DNA from: Apostichopus japonicus
Lineage: Eukaryota; Echinodermata; Holothuroidea; Aspidochirotida; Stichopodidae
DNA length: 64,000 nucleotides
Direction of reading: 5' to 3'
NCBI RefSeq assembly: GCF_037975245.1
Contig: NC_092567.1
Span: forward strand, 21,984,376-22,048,375
Part shown: piece after piece, positions 58,194 to 64,000 of the stretch
Layout of the letters: each line of letters begins with the position of its first letter
Position numbering within the stretch: the first letter of the stretch is position 1
The notes under the pieces: model-generated
What the model saw: only the letters and a program-made list of their open reading frames with translations
Told to the model about the DNA's origin: nothing
Database searches by the model: none
Translations under genes and position numbers: made by a program

Positions 58194-58342
58194 TCAAATA
58201 CGTACGTGATAATCACTACATAAGTACGTAGTAATTATTACGTACGTACGTAATAACACTACGTACGTACGTAGTAATTATCACGTACGTACGTGATAAC
58301 ACTACGTACGTACGTAGTATTATTACGTACGTACGTAATAAT
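58194..58342. repeat. Array of ACGTACGTACGT palindromes
   Basis: Four or five TACGTACGTACGTA cores about 29 bases apart, each extended symmetrically by TAATAAT/ATTATTA or GATAA/TTATC arms and separated by short CACTACG spacers. Confidence 0.92.
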
Positions 58343-58404
58343 TTTTTTTTAACCATGTCCTCTATAGGTCTTCGTAGAAAACCATCAATAGATAACTGCG
58401 TAAT

Positions 58405-58600
58405 ACATATGTTAATATGTTACCATATCAGCTGTTTACATGCACTGTTGATCAAACATAGTATATTAACGTCGTGTGATTTTGTCCGATGAAGTAAACA
58501 GACTTTGTACAGTTAAACACTCTGATTGGACAAAAAATGAGGTCATTCCATTTCTCTTGGAAGGGTTAAACAATTGCACCGTTCCGAACAAATCTTATGT
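58405..58600. repeat. Duplicated block, copy 2
   Basis: Second copy of 57541-57735. The two copies bracket the ACCAGG and ACGT arrays, so together they look like the arms of one composite insertion or a segmental duplication. Confidence 0.85.
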
Positions 58601-59279
58601 CTTGGCAAAACACGTGAAATACCTATCATTTTGTCGCTGCTAATCGTAACAAAAATTTATTTTACATATCATTTTCATGATTTACTAACAACAAATTTGT
58701 AAAATCAACTAAATACAAAGTTCATTTAAGCAATTATTTACAAAATGGAAAATGAAAATACCTATCTGTATAGTGGATAGGCCTTAACCAATCGGAAGTA
58801 AACCGGATTTTGTATACTTCCAAAAGTTTTCAATGAACGCGACGAATGGTGTTATAATAGTATTCGTTTAGAAGTCGATCAAAGTTGTTGTGTTTTTTAA
58901 GAGCTCGTGAATATAACCTGCCAGACGCATCAGTTCAGTTTCTACAAGATTGAAATTTATTTCTTTAGTCCATTTGTAAACAAGAGGAATGTACTCGACT
59001 TTTGGAATCATTTAGATGAGTTCCAGTATCTTGATGAACAATCGTTGCGAAAACAGAATGATTCCATCGTTACGTGTTATTTTGTCTTCAATTCTGTGAC
59101 GTAACGGTGTTGTAAATAAACATCTGTGCGAAAAAGAGTTGCACATAATATAGCTACTCTGTCCAGCAAAGACTCTTCTGTATACGACGGCTTAGTGTCA
59201 ATACAAGAATTTTGGAAGTATTTTTTTGTGGAATATTCAAGAACAGCATATCCGAACAGACCATAACAATTGGAAAACC

Positions 59280-61977
<2,698 letters not shown>

Positions 61978-62116
61978 ACTTAACAAGTAAATATATAACA
62001 TGTGTAATATAAGAGACAGAGTCTAAGAAACGATATGTAAGAATTATATATAATATATATATTAATATATCTAATAATATATGTAATATATAATATATAT
62101 ATTCTATTATATATAT

Positions 62117-62149
<33 letters not shown>

Positions 62150-64000
62150 ATATGGTCAATATTTCTGAATGAGGGAGGAGAGCTCTGTGGAGGGGGAGGG
62201 GGGGGGAGGGGGTGGGCGGGAGTGGTGGAGAGTGAGTTAAACAACTACAAGAAAAGTTCTCGTTTTACCGCTACGTCATATATATAAATGTCAATTCAAA
62301 AACAGATTGGGCTGGGGGACGTGCGGCGGGCGGAGTTACGAAGAATCAATGAAAAGGTTATGATTCATACTTCCGTAATCATATCGGTTCGACATACCTT
62401 TAGGGCCTACCCGACAGAAAAGGGGAACTCTACGTTATTGTTAAATTTCAATACACCCGGCAATTTTATCAAGCACTAAAATATCTTTTTCAACAGAACA
62501 ATAAGTTTTAGAACTGTGGTGCACTGATGCAAAAAGACAGGAATAAATGAATGGCAAGTTACAGATTTTGAGCTTAAGTGTATAGTACCACATTTGAACC
62601 TTCTCGGCCTTTTGGCTCAGATCATATGCAGTATATCTGTTCTCTATCTAAGCCAGGGTTTACCTTACTTTACCCCCCCCCCCCCCCACGAACCCCCTGT
62701 GGATGTCAGAGTAGTCCACGAGCCCCCAACTTTTCGAGACACGATCTGAGTCATTATTATACTATAATACGCATAACAGTGCTCTGTAAAAGATCAAGTA
62801 TCACATGCATGGTACGGTACTACTATGGCAACATATATGCGTATGGAACGCGAAATGAGTTTGTCGATAGTACGACTTTTGTACATTACCAAATTATATG
62901 GCTGGGAGAATGGATTATTAGTTTGGTTTAGATCGACTCTTCTTAACAAGTATCTGAAGACTTGAGCAAGTCTAAAATATGACGTCATTGAACCACGTGT
63001 ACTTCCAATGTTTATTTTTCAATTTATTTGTATAACAGTGTTTTTTGCTTGTAATGCTCACATTCTACTGTGAATATATGCCATTCAAACACGCGGGAGA
63101 AATGTTGAAACGTATTTGTATCCTAAATAGTGGCACAATGACCTGATGAAATCACAGATTTACTCAAGTTCAGACTGTCATCAGATAAGATTTTTTTTTT
63201 AAACTAGGAGATCTCCTTAACAGAGAAAGATTCTCTCTTAGCTCTTTTGTATGTTTTTGGATTGATGTTTTAATTTTTTTAGTTTATACCAAAGAGGTTT
63301 GATTTGGAGAGATTATTCGGCGGAAAGTCATAAGAAAATGATGTGCATTTCTAAAAAATAATATGGTTGAGGATTGAATGTTTATACACAGATAATATTT
63401 GATAAAATTGATCTTTCTCAAGGATTTCCAGAAATTTTTAACATTTTTTTTTTTTCAACTGGTGGCCAGTAGCTGATTTTTTTTTTCGTATAACGCTTAG
63501 CCGTATGCGTTGAAAGATATTCTTACAGTGTTATCAAGTTTGTTTTTTTTCTCTAGATTTTTACATGGTTATCGACCTTTCTTTTTAAAGAATTGTTAGA
63601 TTAGGATGGTTACATTTTTTTGCAAGAGTTTTCATAGGCGGGTGAAAGGGGGAAAGACAATATGCAGAGAACATATCCCGATTGTTTGATTAATAGTTTA
63701 CGAGTTGATAGTTATTAGTTATATGAGCAAAACATACAACTGTTTCTGCATGGTCAAAGTGTACAGTGTATAGCAAGCCTCCTATACCGTACAATACGTA
63801 CAAAATATTACCATCATATATACTGCAGAAATAGGATGAATATGATGAAAATGATGTATATTTTTATACCTTTATACGGCATTAATATCATTATATTTGG
63901 AGCAGGGGGCAATAGGGGTGTGGGGAAATGTTTCCCGAGGTTTTGAACAAGAGTACAGTTAAATACGTACAAAGAGAAAATTAAAATATATATATATATA
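61978..64000. other. Downstream flank of the TNFR-like gene
   Basis: Contains TA-rich tracts at 62050-62150, a G-rich run near 62190-62230, an AATAAA at 62542 that may end the TNFR-like transcript, the U2-derived fragment, and AT-rich sequence to the window end. No further gene was recognised. Confidence 0.55.
62598..62650 (+). pseudogene. U2 snRNA-derived 5' fragment
   Basis: CTTCTCGGCCTTTTGGCT, then AGATCA and GTAT.TCTGTTCT, follow the first 50 or so bases of U2 snRNA. The branch-point-pairing segment is altered (GCAGTATATC in place of GTAGTATC) and nothing resembling the rest of U2 follows, so it is a truncated retro-copy and not a working gene. Confidence 0.8.

Noticed and set aside
62598-62650. 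Working U2 snRNA gene
   Set aside because: Branch-point-pairing segment altered and no Sm site or 3' stem-loops follow.

Overview
This window is nuclear DNA of a marine invertebrate deuterostome, most like an echinoderm. The evidence is spliced genes with GT-AG introns, tandem scavenger-receptor (SRCR) domains, intron-rich vertebrate-like gene architecture, tRNA-derived SINEs and long AT, poly-C and poly-G tracts. The species cannot be fixed from sequence alone. All genes were rebuilt by joining exons by splice site, phase and domain homology, because no gene is a single open frame.

Layout: (1) 1-13701, plus strand: the 3' part of a large secreted SRCR protein, 15 exons giving 11 complete SRCR domains plus the C-terminal half of another, ending in a stop straight after the last domain. 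(2) 13702-19090: intergenic, with a GA-rich repeat, a 259-bp tandem duplication and a short inverted-repeat element. (3) 19091-23651, minus strand: a DRAM/TMEM150 (Frag1/DRAM/Sfk1) six-membrane-span protein in six coding exons, with an apparent 1-base frameshift in the last exon. (4) 23671-26490: head-to-head intergenic gap. (5) About 26491-50056, plus strand: SETDB1, an H3K9 methyltransferase, in 27 recognised coding exons (coiled coil, a duplicated exon pair, SUMO-interaction motif, Tudor domains, MBD, pre-SET, split SET, post-SET). (6) 50057-59279: probable SETDB1 3' UTR followed by a repeat-rich gap holding a TTAA-flanked element, satellites, an ACCAGG repeat, an ACGT palindrome array and a duplicated block. 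(7) 59280-61977, plus strand: a small type I membrane protein with TNF-receptor-like cysteine-rich sequence and no death domain. (8) 61978-64000: low-complexity sequence and a U2 snRNA-derived fragment.

The genes do not form an operon or pathway. The SRCR and TNFR-like genes fit innate immune recognition, the DRAM-like gene fits lysosome/autophagy function, and SETDB1 fits heterochromatin and transposon silencing. No clear new multi-gene system was seen. The most notable points are the SRCR exon organisation, the SETDB1 exon duplication, a SINE tail that merges with a splice donor, the DRAM frameshift, and two hAT-like MITEs with intact 8-bp target duplications.
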